Of a stretch of 64,000 nucleotides of DNA, positions 35,761 through 45,956 are shown piece after piece. The DNA comes from Massospora cicadina (lineage: Eukaryota > Entomophthoromycota > Entomophthoromycetes > Entomophthorales > Entomophthoraceae), in the NCBI GenBank assembly GCA_022478985.1, contig JAKSZP010008051.1, forward strand, positions 62,001 to 126,000, written 5' to 3'. The notes beneath the pieces were generated by a model. That model saw nothing but the letters and a program-made list of their open reading frames with translations, made no database searches and had not been told where the DNA came from. A program made the translations under genes and the position numbers. The first letter of the stretch is position 1. Every line of letters begins with the position of its first letter.

Positions 35761-36009
35761 GTCTCCTCTTGGTTCCCAGTTTAGTTCATCAAATCAGACC
35801 CCTTCCTCCACACGTGTTCAATTTTGGCTACGGCCCCTTCACACGTTCCCTCCCCCTCCCCATAAGTGGCGTTCCCACTGGCAACTAGAGATAGCATCGC
35901 TTCTCTGGGGCGCCTTCCCTGTTACTAAGTTTCGTCTCTTTCAGGTCAAATTTGGAAGTGTCCATCCCATGGTCAGCCTTCCCCGCAATAAATTTATATT
36001 TAAATTTAA

Positions 36010-36026
36010 AACATTCACATAAGTTT
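36010..36026. repeat. Right target-site duplication of LINE2
   Basis: Perfect repeat of 30715-30731. Confidence 0.9.
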
Positions 36027-36500
36027 TTGTATAGTTCCTCTCATGCTTAGTAAGCTTATGTCTGCATAATTTGAATGGATGTTCATCATCATTTTTTGTA
36101 AATTTGAGATAGAACAGCTCCAATGGCAGTCAGAAATGCATTTGCTTACAATAAATGAATGTTCAAAAATTAGGTATATTAAAACTGACACCTTTATGCT
36201 ACTTCTTTAACTTTTCTAAGGCGTCTTTGCACTCTATGGACCATTTAGAATGCCACCAACTTTTTAACAATTGGGAATAATGGTTTTGTATATGCAAAAG
36301 CTCTTAAATAAGTTAAAACCTGATATTATACCATCCCTAAGAGGAGCTGTACATTTCAATTTTATTTGGAGATCATCATGAGGTTAAATGATTTAAGCTT
36401 TTGGTTTTATGGTCATGTTCTCTGAATATCATCAATGTAACCTAGGTAGTCCATATGGAGTTTAAAATTTATATTTTCTTTGTTTATCTTCATTTGGGCT
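36027..36500 (-). pseudogene. RT remnant of element E, catalytic box to connection
   Basis: Minus strand: GYIDDIQ near 36.44 kb (the YIDD catalytic box is intact), then GMV-YYRF, PLXXLLKK and KWSIECKDALEKLKK near 36.2 kb, the segment that leads into RNase H in gypsy pol. The preceding palm motif lies at 42139-42250 on the other side of X1; the following RNase H part at 30.7 kb on the other side of LINE2. Confidence 0.7.
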
Positions 36501-36504
36501 TGTG

Positions 36505-37040
36505 CTATCTACGGGCTTCTCCTTAATATGGGTAAGCTTCACCATTAGGTGTCATATTTATTTATAATTTTTAAATATTATCTAATATTTTTAAAATGCG
36601 GTATATCGCTGAACCTATTTTATAAGGTTCAAAAATACTATAAATAAATATAAATAATTGAACAAAGCCATGACAAGATAACATTTAATCATTTTTAAAG
36701 ATCTATCAACATCAAACTGTAAAATGTATATTTTTATTATATCCTGACTTATCCCTTGTACTTTATATAGTACTCCTATATCTAATAATAAAATATCACT
36801 TTTTTACTTAAATATCTCGTTGTTGAATAGCATAATTGTAAAGGCCAGGGTAAAGATTTAACAGCGAGGTTGATCCCATTGAGTACTTCAAAGATCTTTG
36901 ACCTGTCAGGTAAGTTAAATAATTTTTCCCAACTGGCCTAAAAGAATTGGGGCTTCCTTCCAAGTCTTGAGTACCCTGTGAACTTCAACAACAAAAGTTA
37001 TTTTGACAACTTGGCATCCAGTTGGTATTCCTCTAGTGAT
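36505..37040 (+). repeat. Left terminal repeat of X1
   Basis: Shares TAATATGGGT, ACTTTATATAGTACT, CTTRTTGTTG, TTGATTGTAA-like, GGGTACTTTGAA-like and CCCAACTGGCC words, in the same order, with 41600-42130, 53871-54400 and 58590-59080. Confidence 0.65.
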
Positions 37041-38399
37041 TCAGCACCCCTAACTAATGAGTTGTTTTTACTATCACTGAGAGAATCGTCTTATGCTATG
37101 ATTATCACCAACTCTTTTTTATGGAATTAAATTGCTCACTTCCATCTGATAACAAGGCTCCTAAATACTGCTGGAAATCCTGGAGCTGGTAGTTTGAGTG
37201 ACCTGAAAAAATCCATAGTGAAGCACATGCTTCACCTAAAACTTTTATTTTACTTTACAGTTATCGAAGATGCACCAAATGGGTGACATAAAAATGATTT
37301 TTTCAAGACCTTCCACTGTCTGGTGGTTTATAAAAACATGATAAGTAAAATTCCCTTTATCAGTTTATATCATCTCACTGACAATATTATAATCCTTTTT
37401 TATAACTTAATTTAACTATTTTTATTGATCATTAATAGGTTTAATTATCATTAGCCATCTTAATTTGAGCCCCATGTTCCATCTCCAAAGGTTTTAATAA
37501 GTTGCCGCAGGACAGCTGACCCAAAATCCCAATTGCAATGACCACATCACTGTTCCCTGACATTGTTGTCCCCAGGTTGCCTCACATCTGTAGCAAGGTT
37601 AAGGGGCGGTGTGCTGAACTTTCCCACCTGTGGCCTCATTCACTATGCCACCCTTAACATGCTGTACCAGTTCTGAACCATGTATGTGTTATATATCTCT
37701 GCTGACACCGCCCGTTTTTGTTTCATGCCAAGAAGATCTTTGAGGTGAACCACGGTTTAATGTCCACCACACAGTTATACTAAGTGCATCTGAGGTATAT
37801 GAATTTTTGTTACCCCAAGCTCTTCACTCCTTTCCACCACCATCCTCTCTAAGCTATGTTCCAAGTGCGACGATCTTCTCTGAAAACAACATTATGATGT
37901 TGGTCAACATCTCCCTCTTTTTGAGCTATCTAACTTAAATCTTAATTATAACTTATCTAAAATTACCAATACACCACTCTGACACCCATAATCGCCTCCC
38001 AATAACCCATATCCCACAGCTATAGAAGATCATAAGTTAACTATGGGCTTTCTTGCTTATCCCTGGACCAGCTTTCTGAGCCTTACTACTATGCTGCCCT
38101 AACCAGGATTTATTGAAAGGGCATATATTACATTTTCAATAAAAATTTTAAATTGTACAGTCACAATTTACTGAGGCCCAAATACTTGATCACCTTCATT
38201 ATCAATTCTTGGTTTGGCTTGGCAGCCTTTTTTCCCCAAAGCCTACATCACTATCACCATTTTGCCTGCTGCCTTTGATTTTGAGCCTTTTCCAGCTTGC
38301 CACATACCATTCTATAATACCACCCAATGATTTGCTACCGCTGTGCAATCCTTCAAAAGCTCTTGAATTTTTTTTCTCTGTGTTAATTACGCCATGCTA
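37041..38399 (+). other. Interior of X1, left of element D
   Basis: Matches X2 through 37620 (AGTTGGTATTCCTCTAG, CTCACATCTGTAG). Beyond that, similarity is weak. Frames are broken and no motif is recognisable; 38209-38412 is open for 67 codons without a known domain. Confidence 0.4.
38395..38399. repeat. Left target-site duplication of element D
   Basis: TGCTA here and TGCCA at 41417-41421 flank the LTR pair; the single difference is a C/T transition. Confidence 0.65.
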
Positions 38400-39119
38400 T
38401 GGGATCCACTGACGGATGCCACAAATTTTTTTGTTAAAGTGAGAAACTTACTTTTTAATAAAAGTAATAAATATCGCTTTGTTAAAGTTTTTTATGTTTT
38501 TTATTGTTTAAGCGGGGCAAGGCAAAAGGTCCTTTCTTTGATACTAGTATTTCCAATTTAAACTAGTTTAAAATCTTGGGACCATGGGTATTTGGGGCTA
38601 AAGTATTAAAAAGCTGAGTCATCCAAATTAGGAAATATAGGCTTTCAGCCTATCAGATCAAAGATAAATATTTTGAGGTAAAACTGACCCATGTGATAAT
38701 AACTTGATAAATTGTATCCAATCAATAGTAAGTAAAATCTTCTCATCTTGGAGGTGATATGACTTGTGTGGTAATGATTTGTTAATTTGTATCCAATCAT
38801 TGATGAGTAAAATCTTCTCACCACAGAGGTGATCTGACTCATGTGGTAATGAACACCTCAAAATCAGCTGAGAAGTCAGAGCAATACTATTATTAGTTCT
38901 TACCTTATTAGGCCAATTTTGGTTATAAATCATATTTTCTTAATAGCTAGGGTTCCACTGAGAATCCGCCAAAGTCTTTTTGCTGTTGGTACTCATATCA
39001 TTGATAACCACGATATTATTCAAATATTGGGCAGGTGTTGGGTCAATCGTGGTAGCAGATTCAGGGCATTCTTACCTCCAACATTCTTTTTCAAAAGTTG
39101 AGAAGGAGAATGTCTGACA
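38400..39119 (-). repeat. 3' LTR of element D
   Basis: Minus strand starts TGTCAGACATTCTCC and ends GGATCCCA. It contains a 75-bp tandem duplication (38693-38767, 38768-38842) that is single in the other LTR. A purine run (TTGAGGGGGCAA on minus, 39120-39132) precedes it inside the element. Confidence 0.85.
38693..38842. repeat. 75-bp tandem duplication in one LTR of D
   Basis: Two units of 75 bases sharing TGTATCCAATCA and TAAAATCTTCTCA at the same offsets. The 5' LTR has one unit near 41055-41140. Confidence 0.8.
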
Positions 39120-39153
39120 TTGCCCCCTCAAGAATGTTGGGAGGAGTGTAGGG

Positions 39154-39972
39154 TCATAGGAAGCGGCCATGTACCCGGTTTATAGTAATTCCTGTATCCA
39201 AAGACTTTATAGAATACTCATTTCCTCTCTTATATGTGATGGTAAATGGCCCCTCCCAGGTTGGTCCAAGTTTGCCACTTTGAGGAGTTATGCAATTTTG
39301 GTAATATAAAACCCTATCCAACACTTGGAAAGAAGGTAGAGGAGCTTGGAGCTCATTGGCAGCTTGGCCTTCTTTAGTAACCATTTTAGCTAGGTTGGTC
39401 ATAGCCTCTGATTGAAGCTGAATGATGCGGTTAGCCAACCTTTGCATGGCTTTCTCAGGTTCCTCTCCTCTAGTGAAGACATCCTTAGCTAGAAGAGCAG
39501 GTATGCCCAGTTCCCTGCCATACAAAACTTGGAAAGGGGGAATTTTCAAAATCTGATGATAGCTAATTCAATAAGCCATAAGAGCGCTTGGGAGATAATG
39601 ATCCCAATGAAGGGGATCAGACGAAGCCATTTTCCATAATATAGAAACCAGAGTACCATTTGCTCGCTCCACTGTACCATTGGTTGATGGGTTATATGTA
39701 GCTGAGAATAGTTTCTGGGCTCCCATGGAAGTAGCCAAGATTTTAGCTACTCTGGAGGTAAAATTTTTCCTGTTATCACAGAGTAGTACTTGAGGGCACC
39801 CATGTCGAATGAAAATATTTTGATGAATAAAGGTGGCAGTGGCCTTAGCAGTTTGGGCTGGCAGCGCCACAGCCTCAACCCACTTCGTGAAGTGGTCAAT
39901 GCCTACCAAAATATATCTGTTTCCACCTGTGGTTTGAGGAAGTGGCCCTACTACATCCAAGCTTATCAACAT
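39154..39972 (-). pseudogene. Integrase (core and C-terminus) of element D
   Basis: One minus-strand frame, ATG 39972 to 39154, with a single TGA at 39568. Core motifs: ISLDVVGPLPQTTGG with VGIDHFTKWVEA (first Asp), HGCPQVLLCDNRKNFTSRV (second Asp) and YNPSTNGTVERANGTL (catalytic Glu). After the stop come VLYGREL and a C-terminal part with KLGPTWEGPFTI, the GPY/F module. There is no chromodomain. The zinc-binding N-terminus is absent because the internal deletion removed it. The catalytic triad is complete; the lone stop blocks the full product. Confidence 0.85.
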
Positions 39973-39994
39973 GCGAAAAGGCCTGAATTAACTG

Positions 39995-40714
39995 TCACTC
40001 CACCATAGCCACATACTGTTCATATTCCTCTTGAGGGATGGAGTCGGGGGCTAAAAAGTCCCAGTGCATTTGCTCATTATGTTTTTCAAGTTCATAAGCA
40101 AACTCCTCCAACAACGAGCGGGTGCTAGCGGTGGAAGCATTCAGTTTATCCTGGAATATCTTCATGGCCTCCTCAACATACTTTGCAATCCCAGTGTCCA
40201 TAGTAGTAAGTCAGTAATGCAGCTGTATGATGAAGTTACAATTAGCTTCCACACCAGATCTGACTGCTCCAAGATGTTTGAAGGTCAGTTGGTACAGCTT
40301 ATCATAGGCTAAATTCAGATCTTCATGAGTATCTAGGTGTTGATGTAACTCTTCATGATGTCCAGCTAAGAGATGTATCATGTGTACCAAGGCAGGGTGA
40401 GCAAACTTGCATACGTAGGTGGTCAAATTTGTAAGCTGACCATAGGTCTCTGGGAGGACATTAGTCTCATAGAGAAACAAGTGGCATTCCTCTACCAAAG
40501 ATGCTCGTTTATGAGATGCAATGTCACCAGGATTAAGGATACCATGAGTAAGGTCTCTCACGGCTTCAGTAGCTGGCCAGGTGATGTGATGAGACTCAGG
40601 TATTAATATATGCTCAAATGGTTCTTCTCCAAACATCAAAGCAGTAGGGCTGTCCATTTGATCATTGTCTTCAGCCCCTTCCCCATTTTGCACCCAATGG
40701 GTGACACTCTCCAT
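39995..40714 (-). pseudogene. Gag-position ORF of element D, unknown fold
   Basis: One minus-strand frame from ATG 40714 (the frame is open back into the LTR) to 39995, with one TGA at 40211 and an ATG resuming at 40201. The 167-codon first part and 68-codon second part are rich in predicted helix, with many His, Glu and Leu (AGHHEELHQHLDTHEDLNLA, YELEKHNEQMHWDF). No capsid, zinc knuckle or protease motif is visible. It begins just inside the primer-binding region and ends at the deletion join with the integrase. It could be a divergent gag or an acquired sequence. It is better preserved than nearly all gag sequence here. Confidence 0.6.
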
Positions 40715-40744
40715 TGCTTTTAATACTTTATCGAAGTATTCAGG

Positions 40745-40770
40745 TGACCCCTGTAGTGAGCACCAGTTTG
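40745..40770 (-). other. Primer-binding region of element D
   Basis: Minus strand ACAAACTGGTGCTCACTAC follows the LTR end and resembles element B at the same place (GAGCTCACTACAGG). The priming tRNA is not identified. Confidence 0.5.
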
Positions 40771-41416
40771 TGGGATCCACCGACGGATGCCACAAATTTT
40801 TGTTAAAGTGAGAAACTTACTTTTTAATAAAAGTAATAAATATCGCTTTGTTAAGTTTTTTGCGTTTTTTATTGTTTAAGCGGGCAAGGCAAAAAGGTCC
40901 TTTTCTTTGATACTTCAGTATTTCCAATTTAAACTAGTCCAAAATCTAAGGACCATGGGTGATGAGGCTAAAGTATTAAAAAGCTGAGTCATTTAAATTA
41001 GGAAATATAGGCTTTTGGCCTATCATATTGAAGATAAATATTTTGAGGCAAAACTGACCCATGTGGTAATGACTTGATAAATTGTATCCAATCAATAGTG
41101 AGGTAAAATCTTCTCACCTTGGAGGTAATATGACTTGTGTGGTAATGAACACCTCAAATTCAGCTGAGAAGTCAGAGCAATACTATTATTAGTTCTTACC
41201 TTATTAAGCTGATTTTGGTTATAAATCATATTTTCCCAATAGCTAGGAATCCACCAAGAATCTGCCAAAGTCTTTTCGCCGTTGGTACTCATATCATTGA
41301 TAACCACAATAATATTAAAGATTGTGCAGGTGTTGGGCCAATCATGGTAATAGATTTGGGGGCATTCTTACCTCCAACATTCTTTTTCAAAAGTTGAAAG
41401 GAGAATGTCTGATACA
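40771..41416 (-). repeat. 5' LTR of element D
   Basis: Plus-strand limits TGGGATCC...GATACA; nearly the same as 38400-39119 except for the missing 75-bp unit and scattered changes. Confidence 0.85.
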
Positions 41417-41421
41417 TGCCA

Positions 41422-41599
41422 AGTTATGTTGGTCTCATTAAGCAGATTTACTATTAACATTGACCTCTTACTTTATTCTTCCTTGGCACAGGTATCACAC
41501 CAGAAAGCTCCTACTTCACATCCCACCACTGGTTTGTCATGCTACCCAAAGCGTATGTTAGTGCTGACTTCTTATTCACCCAGGAAAAAATAATTACCC
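41422..41599 (+). other. Interior of X1, right of element D
   Basis: Matches X2 at 58.33-58.47 kb (CATTGACCTC, CTGGTTTGTCATGCTACC). Both encode PLVCHAT in one frame. No known domain. Confidence 0.45.
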
Positions 41600-42130
41600 T
41601 CAGATAAAGCTTAGAGGAATTAGTTAGGCTATTACATAATATAGGTGAAGCCTCAACCTTGGGTGTCCTATTTAAGATATTTAATTATTGTTTATTATTA
41701 TATTTGTATGTGGCGCGCTAACAAAACTATTTTATAAGTCACAAAAATTCTTTCTAAATTAAGATTACTGAGTGATCTTATGACAGTCTAATAATTAATT
41801 ACTTCTCTAGAGATTAACCAACGATAGGCTTAAACTGGATATTTCTATCTTATTTTAAATTTTATCTAGTAATTTATATAGTACACTTATTTTTGTTAAT
41901 AAAGTATCACTTTTTACTAATATCTTATTGTTGGCTAGCTTAATTGTAACCCCAGTTCAAGGATTTAACCGCAAGGCTCATTTATTGGGTACTTTGAATA
42001 ACCTGGACCCCACAGGGTCATTTGGATGATTCTTTTCCCAACTAGCCCTACACTATCCATTGACTAGTTCTTTCAAATGGACATGTCTTGAGTAAAGGTT
42101 TATCAAACCACGTTGATATTGTCAAAATAA
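41600..42130 (+). repeat. Right terminal repeat of X1
   Basis: Direct repeat of 36505-37040, starting near the GTGAAGCCTCAACCTTGGG motif (41645) and ending where the RT of element E resumes. Confidence 0.65.
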
Positions 42131-42138
42131 AAATTAAC

Positions 42139-42570
42139 TCAGCTTAATTTTAGGTCACCTAGAATGGTGTTCATAGTTCTTTGGAAGGTAGCTGGAGAGT
42201 TGCAAAGGCTCTGGGCTTGCGCGTCAGTTGATATAAAACTTTGGACATAAAATCTCATGCTTTTATTTTTCTCAAGAAAGATCAAAATGTAAGTACCCAG
42301 TGATGAGATATAAATCAATAGAATATCTTGCACCTCATAATTGTTTAATAACGTCATCAACTCATTATAAGAAGCAAAAATCAATATGATTATATTATTC
42401 AATCATCTATAATCAATCACCATTCAGTTATAACTGTCTTTTCTCTTGAAAATAAGCATGGGACTGGCCCAAGGGCTGCAATATGCACAATCATTCCTTA
42501 ATGAAACAGTGACTGAGCTCTTTCCACACATCTTTTCATTGACCAATGATGCATCTTATGGATCATAAGT
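42139..42570 (-). pseudogene. RT remnant of element E, fingers and palm
   Basis: Minus strand: ASPMLIFKRKDSYN-MVIDYR-LNN (family: [23 protein letters not shown]), then a decayed connecting stretch and LCNSPATFQRTMNTILGDLKLS (family: LxNAPATFQRLMNxIFGDL). The frame ends at X1; the YIDD box follows at 36.44 kb. Stops include a TGA for Trp/Arg. Confidence 0.75.
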
Positions 42571-45500
42571 TATGACTAGAATTCTCATACCAATGCAATG
42601 TTGAAATACATTAGCGCACCCTTAGTTATACTCACTAGTGGCAGATATATGAACATGCTTTTGTATTAAAATCAAAGCTTAATCTTTTTATCTTTCAATA
42701 AGACCACCAGATGATCTCATGAATTAATTGTGCATTCATTTTGAGTTGCACTGGGCAGGCCAAACTTAGAAGATTCTCCAAAGCTTTTAATTGAATGAAA
42801 CTCAACCATGAGTATTAAGATACATAGGATTTCTCTGTACCTTCTTCATAGTAAACTTTTAAAGAGCTAAATTATAAAGGGGAACGCAAATTTCTTTGCG
42901 TCTAAGTATCAACACAGGTGCCGCGTGTGATTTGATCCAGTATCTTCCTCTTGGAGAGTAGAACTCTCATAGTACTCCCTCAGGTTTCTCAAGTTTCAAC
43001 CCAGTCTTTACAATTCTGTGGTCCTTAGAAAGCAGCTCACAGACTGTAGAAGCTTGTAAAGGAATACTTTGGTTTTCAGAAGTGTTAGAGGGAAGGAGCT
43101 GACTAAAGTTTCTGCCTTGTTGATATTACATGGGAAACACCCCATCTGTGTAGGTCATTTTGATGAAGAAAATTGTTTGTGAGTGAAAACTTGTCTTTCC
43201 AAAAATAATTTAATAACACCAGCTGACCAATCTTCAAAAATCCCTTATAGCTCACGGCAGCTCCATAGATAATGAGAAAATAGTACCAATTAAGAAGCGA
43301 TAATTGTTATTAGATAATTTATAGCAGAAGCACTGACTTGTATTTAACCAAAACCACTTTGTTAAAACACTATAGGGCCCTGTGCTAGTGGTGCTTTCTG
43401 TGCCAGCTGTTTTATATTTTTTGGTAATGGTCCACATCAGAAGCTTTTTTTACTTCTTTACAAATTGACTCAAGATTAATTTATCCAGAGCATCACTATC
43501 ACTATTGTGTGGATTTAAATTTTATTCATATTTTAATGACTAAAGTATACTCAGAGAATAAGTTTAAATTTGAGTTTAATGTAAGGACAGAGGGAGTATC
43601 AACAAAAATGATCATAGTTGATATTTTCTTAAACATTTGGAAAGTAGGCATTAAAAGTCCCCAGAGGCAAGGCCACCTTAATTCTTTCTAATAGTGGTAG
43701 GTCATCAGATTCATTTGGTTCCCAAAATGTGCTCATTATGCGATTTGAGTAATATAGGCGTATATTACTTTGTAGCCTTCCTTCTCAAGTTCAGAGCATT
43801 GGCCTCAAGTTACAGCTAGTATATGGCTGGAGGGAGCGACTTTGGAAGAAATGGTTCACATCTGGTTACCACTATCATACCATTTTGTATGTGGTATTGA
43901 TGATTGTCTGACAATAGAGTATCCATCCTCTATTATTGGTTGCCTTTTCTCTGTTCCTCTTTATCCACAGGTGAATAAATTGAAGATGTGTTATGTTGCT
44001 TCTTTGGAAAATTAGCATCTTAATGCCCCTTGTAGATCATAAGTTCAACACGTCACCTCAGTAATTCTCCACCAAGGTAGATTATTTTCATGACGTTTAT
44101 AGCTAGTTTCTACAATGTTTTAGTGTTACCTTGTCATTTATTTGATTAATTTTTGTAAGTCTATACTCTAAGTGGGCCAAAGGTGATCTCACATCGTTTT
44201 AAGTACTCAATCATGGGTGGGGTGTCCAACTCTTTGACCAAGACAGGTAAAATTATGCGGTGAAACTCAGGATATCCTTTGTAGCGTTTTAAAAAGGAAT
44301 TTTTACATCAAAGTCTGCTATCACCTTTTCTCCCAACAGGACTTGACCTCGTGATAAACAAGGTCGACAAACTCAATGATGAAATCATTCAATTGAAATT
44401 TATTAGTAAAAAATTAAGTCTATTGGCTGGCCATCTTTTCATGACTATAAGTTTTGCAACACAGCGCTAAAAACATCTGCAAAGTTCCGGTTGTATTCAG
44501 GTAGATACAGCAAGAACATTAAGTAGCTTTGATTTTCCATGCAGTTTATCATTGTAGTCACCTTAAAAAGATCGTCAGTCTATTTATGGTCATTTTAAAC
44601 ATCTTTAGGAATTACTGTACATCCCATAAAACTAAATACCAAAAGATTGACTGTATTGACACGATGTAAAATTAAAATTGATAGTCCTTGGGGTAGTGGT
44701 TTAAAATCAGTTTGAGATGACCCAGCATGAGGTCTTTAGTTGCTGGGTTCATTAAAAAGACCCAATATTAAGCTAAGATTCAAAAGTTGTGAGGCAAAGC
44801 CAGCAGTGCAGCAGGCATGGATTGTTGAGGCTGACTTGTCATGGCAAGGACAGATCCTACATCTGAAAGTTCTTCTTAAAATAATTTAGTTCTCCTTTGG
44901 GCTGGGATTCTTAATCATAACAACACGTCCTATATCTCTATAAGCCTAAATTTGTCGCTCTCATATAATTGATCCTTCATTTACATTCTGAATGCTGTTT
45001 AAATTGTTATAATGACTTATCTTCATCTTTCAATTTAATCATTGTTGAATGGCTGACTGGATTTAAATCATCAGTTACTGTAAACCAAAAATATCTAAGT
45101 ATATCTGAACTTGGGATTTGTGGCCTAGCAATTTCACTTAATAATATTTGACTATGATGACACAGGCTCGAGGGCTTTGTTGGTTAGGTTGGACTTAACA
45201 TTTAAGCTTTGACTTAATGACTTGGGCACATGGGTTTTGTTGGTCTATGTCAAAGTTAGTTTTTAATGTCAGTCAAGTTTTTAAGTAAATTAATTACTAA
45301 TTAGTGATACAAATCGCCTTAGTATGTGTTGCCAATTGCTTGTGAAAGAGAATCAGTTCAGCTATTTGCAGACGTGTCTGAAACTCCATCTTGAGAATGA
45401 TTACTTTATTTACACTGACCCTGAGGCCATGCGAGATGCCCTGAGTCAAAGTAATTGTAGACCCTCAAACAAACATTTTACGTGTTCCTCTGGCCAAGTG

Positions 45501-45725
45501 CCATTGAAAATGAGACGTCATGGGTAAGATGTGGTGAACATCAAACCCTATAAATTATCTCCAAGTTGATACTAATAAAAAACAATCCTAATACCACTAG
45601 TTTATAGTTTAACCTATAAGCTTTTTGTTAAATACTTAAAATTGTATTAAGTTGAGGATTTACTTGGCCTAGTAAGATCAGGGCAGCGTGCCATCATCCA
45701 AGTAACAACAGGGGAATACAATTTA
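42571..45725 (-). other. Decayed gag-protease-RT lead region of element E
   Basis: Expected to hold the rest of gag, the protease and the RT lead-in. The minus strand shows only short open pieces (43252-43437 and others) and I found no D-T/S-G motif or zinc knuckle. Plus-strand pieces such as 45324-45527 and 44969-45151 look like shadows or chance. Confidence 0.3.
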
Positions 45726-45738
45726 GTGTATTTACTAA
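45726..45738. repeat. Left target-site duplication of LINE1
   Basis: GTGTATTTACTAA, perfectly repeated at 52186-52198. Confidence 0.92.
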
Positions 45739-45827
45739 AGCTCTTTCTGCTAAGCATCACTTTTCAAAAATCAATTCAGCCTGAAATTTAGCTCCACTAA
45801 AGAGATTTACGAAAACTATTAGCAAAT

Positions 45828-45956
45828 ATGGCGGGAAACCCCGCAAAGAACCCGCAGGCTATGCCAAACGAGCCAGTACCACCCCCAAACGAAGCAACCC
45901 TCGGTTACCCACCTCAGGGTCAACCAGAATCACCCGCTCTCAAGCAGCAGCCATGA
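45828..45956 (+). CDS. Small upstream ORF in the LINE1 leader
   Basis: Forty-two codons from ATG 45828, proline- and glutamine-rich (MAGNPAKNPQ, PVPPPNEA). Its TGA overlaps the ATG of ORF1 as ATGA (45953-45956). It may be a true leader ORF allowing re-initiation, or the broken start of ORF1: the ORF1 frame is also open upstream without an ATG and encodes basic sequence (TRITRSQAAA), so a one-base frameshift is the alternative. The too-short length makes either uncertain. Confidence 0.4.
   Translation: MAGNPAKNPQAMPNEPVPPPNEATLGYPPQGQPESPALKQQP

Larger units (their letters stand above)
30732..36009 (+). mobile_element. LINE2: full-length-looking non-LTR retrotransposon
   Basis: 5278 bp between perfect 17-bp duplications. 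ORF1 has a CCHC knuckle; ORF2 has an endonuclease, RT and C-terminal zinc motif. The 3' end has AATAAA (35987-35992) and an AT-rich tail instead of a pure A run. It is richer in G+C than its surroundings. It shares the clade and layout of LINE1 but is a different family. It sits in the pol of element E. Both ORFs are broken, so it is inactive. Confidence 0.9.
38400..41416 (-). mobile_element. Element D: internally deleted Ty3/gypsy retrotransposon
   Basis: Two closely similar LTRs (38400-39119, 40771-41416) enclose only 1.65 kb: a gag-position ORF and an integrase. Protease, RT and RNase H are missing and the join lies near 39975-39995. The integrase is close to that of element B. The good state of LTRs and ORFs (few stops) implies a young insertion, which must have been copied using another element's enzymes. 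It is inserted in X1. Confidence 0.85.
36505..42130 (+). mobile_element. X1: LTR-type element of family X, carrying element D
   Basis: A repeat of about 500 bp at 36505-37040 recurs at 41600-42130 in the same direction, and the RT of element E is interrupted exactly between these limits, so the unit is an insertion with direct terminal repeats. Without D (38400-41416) it is about 2.6 kb. The left 1.1 kb also matches X2 (53871-55650). The interior has no RT, protease or integrase I can recognise. Its boundaries are approximate. It may be a deleted or non-autonomous LTR element. Confidence 0.6.
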
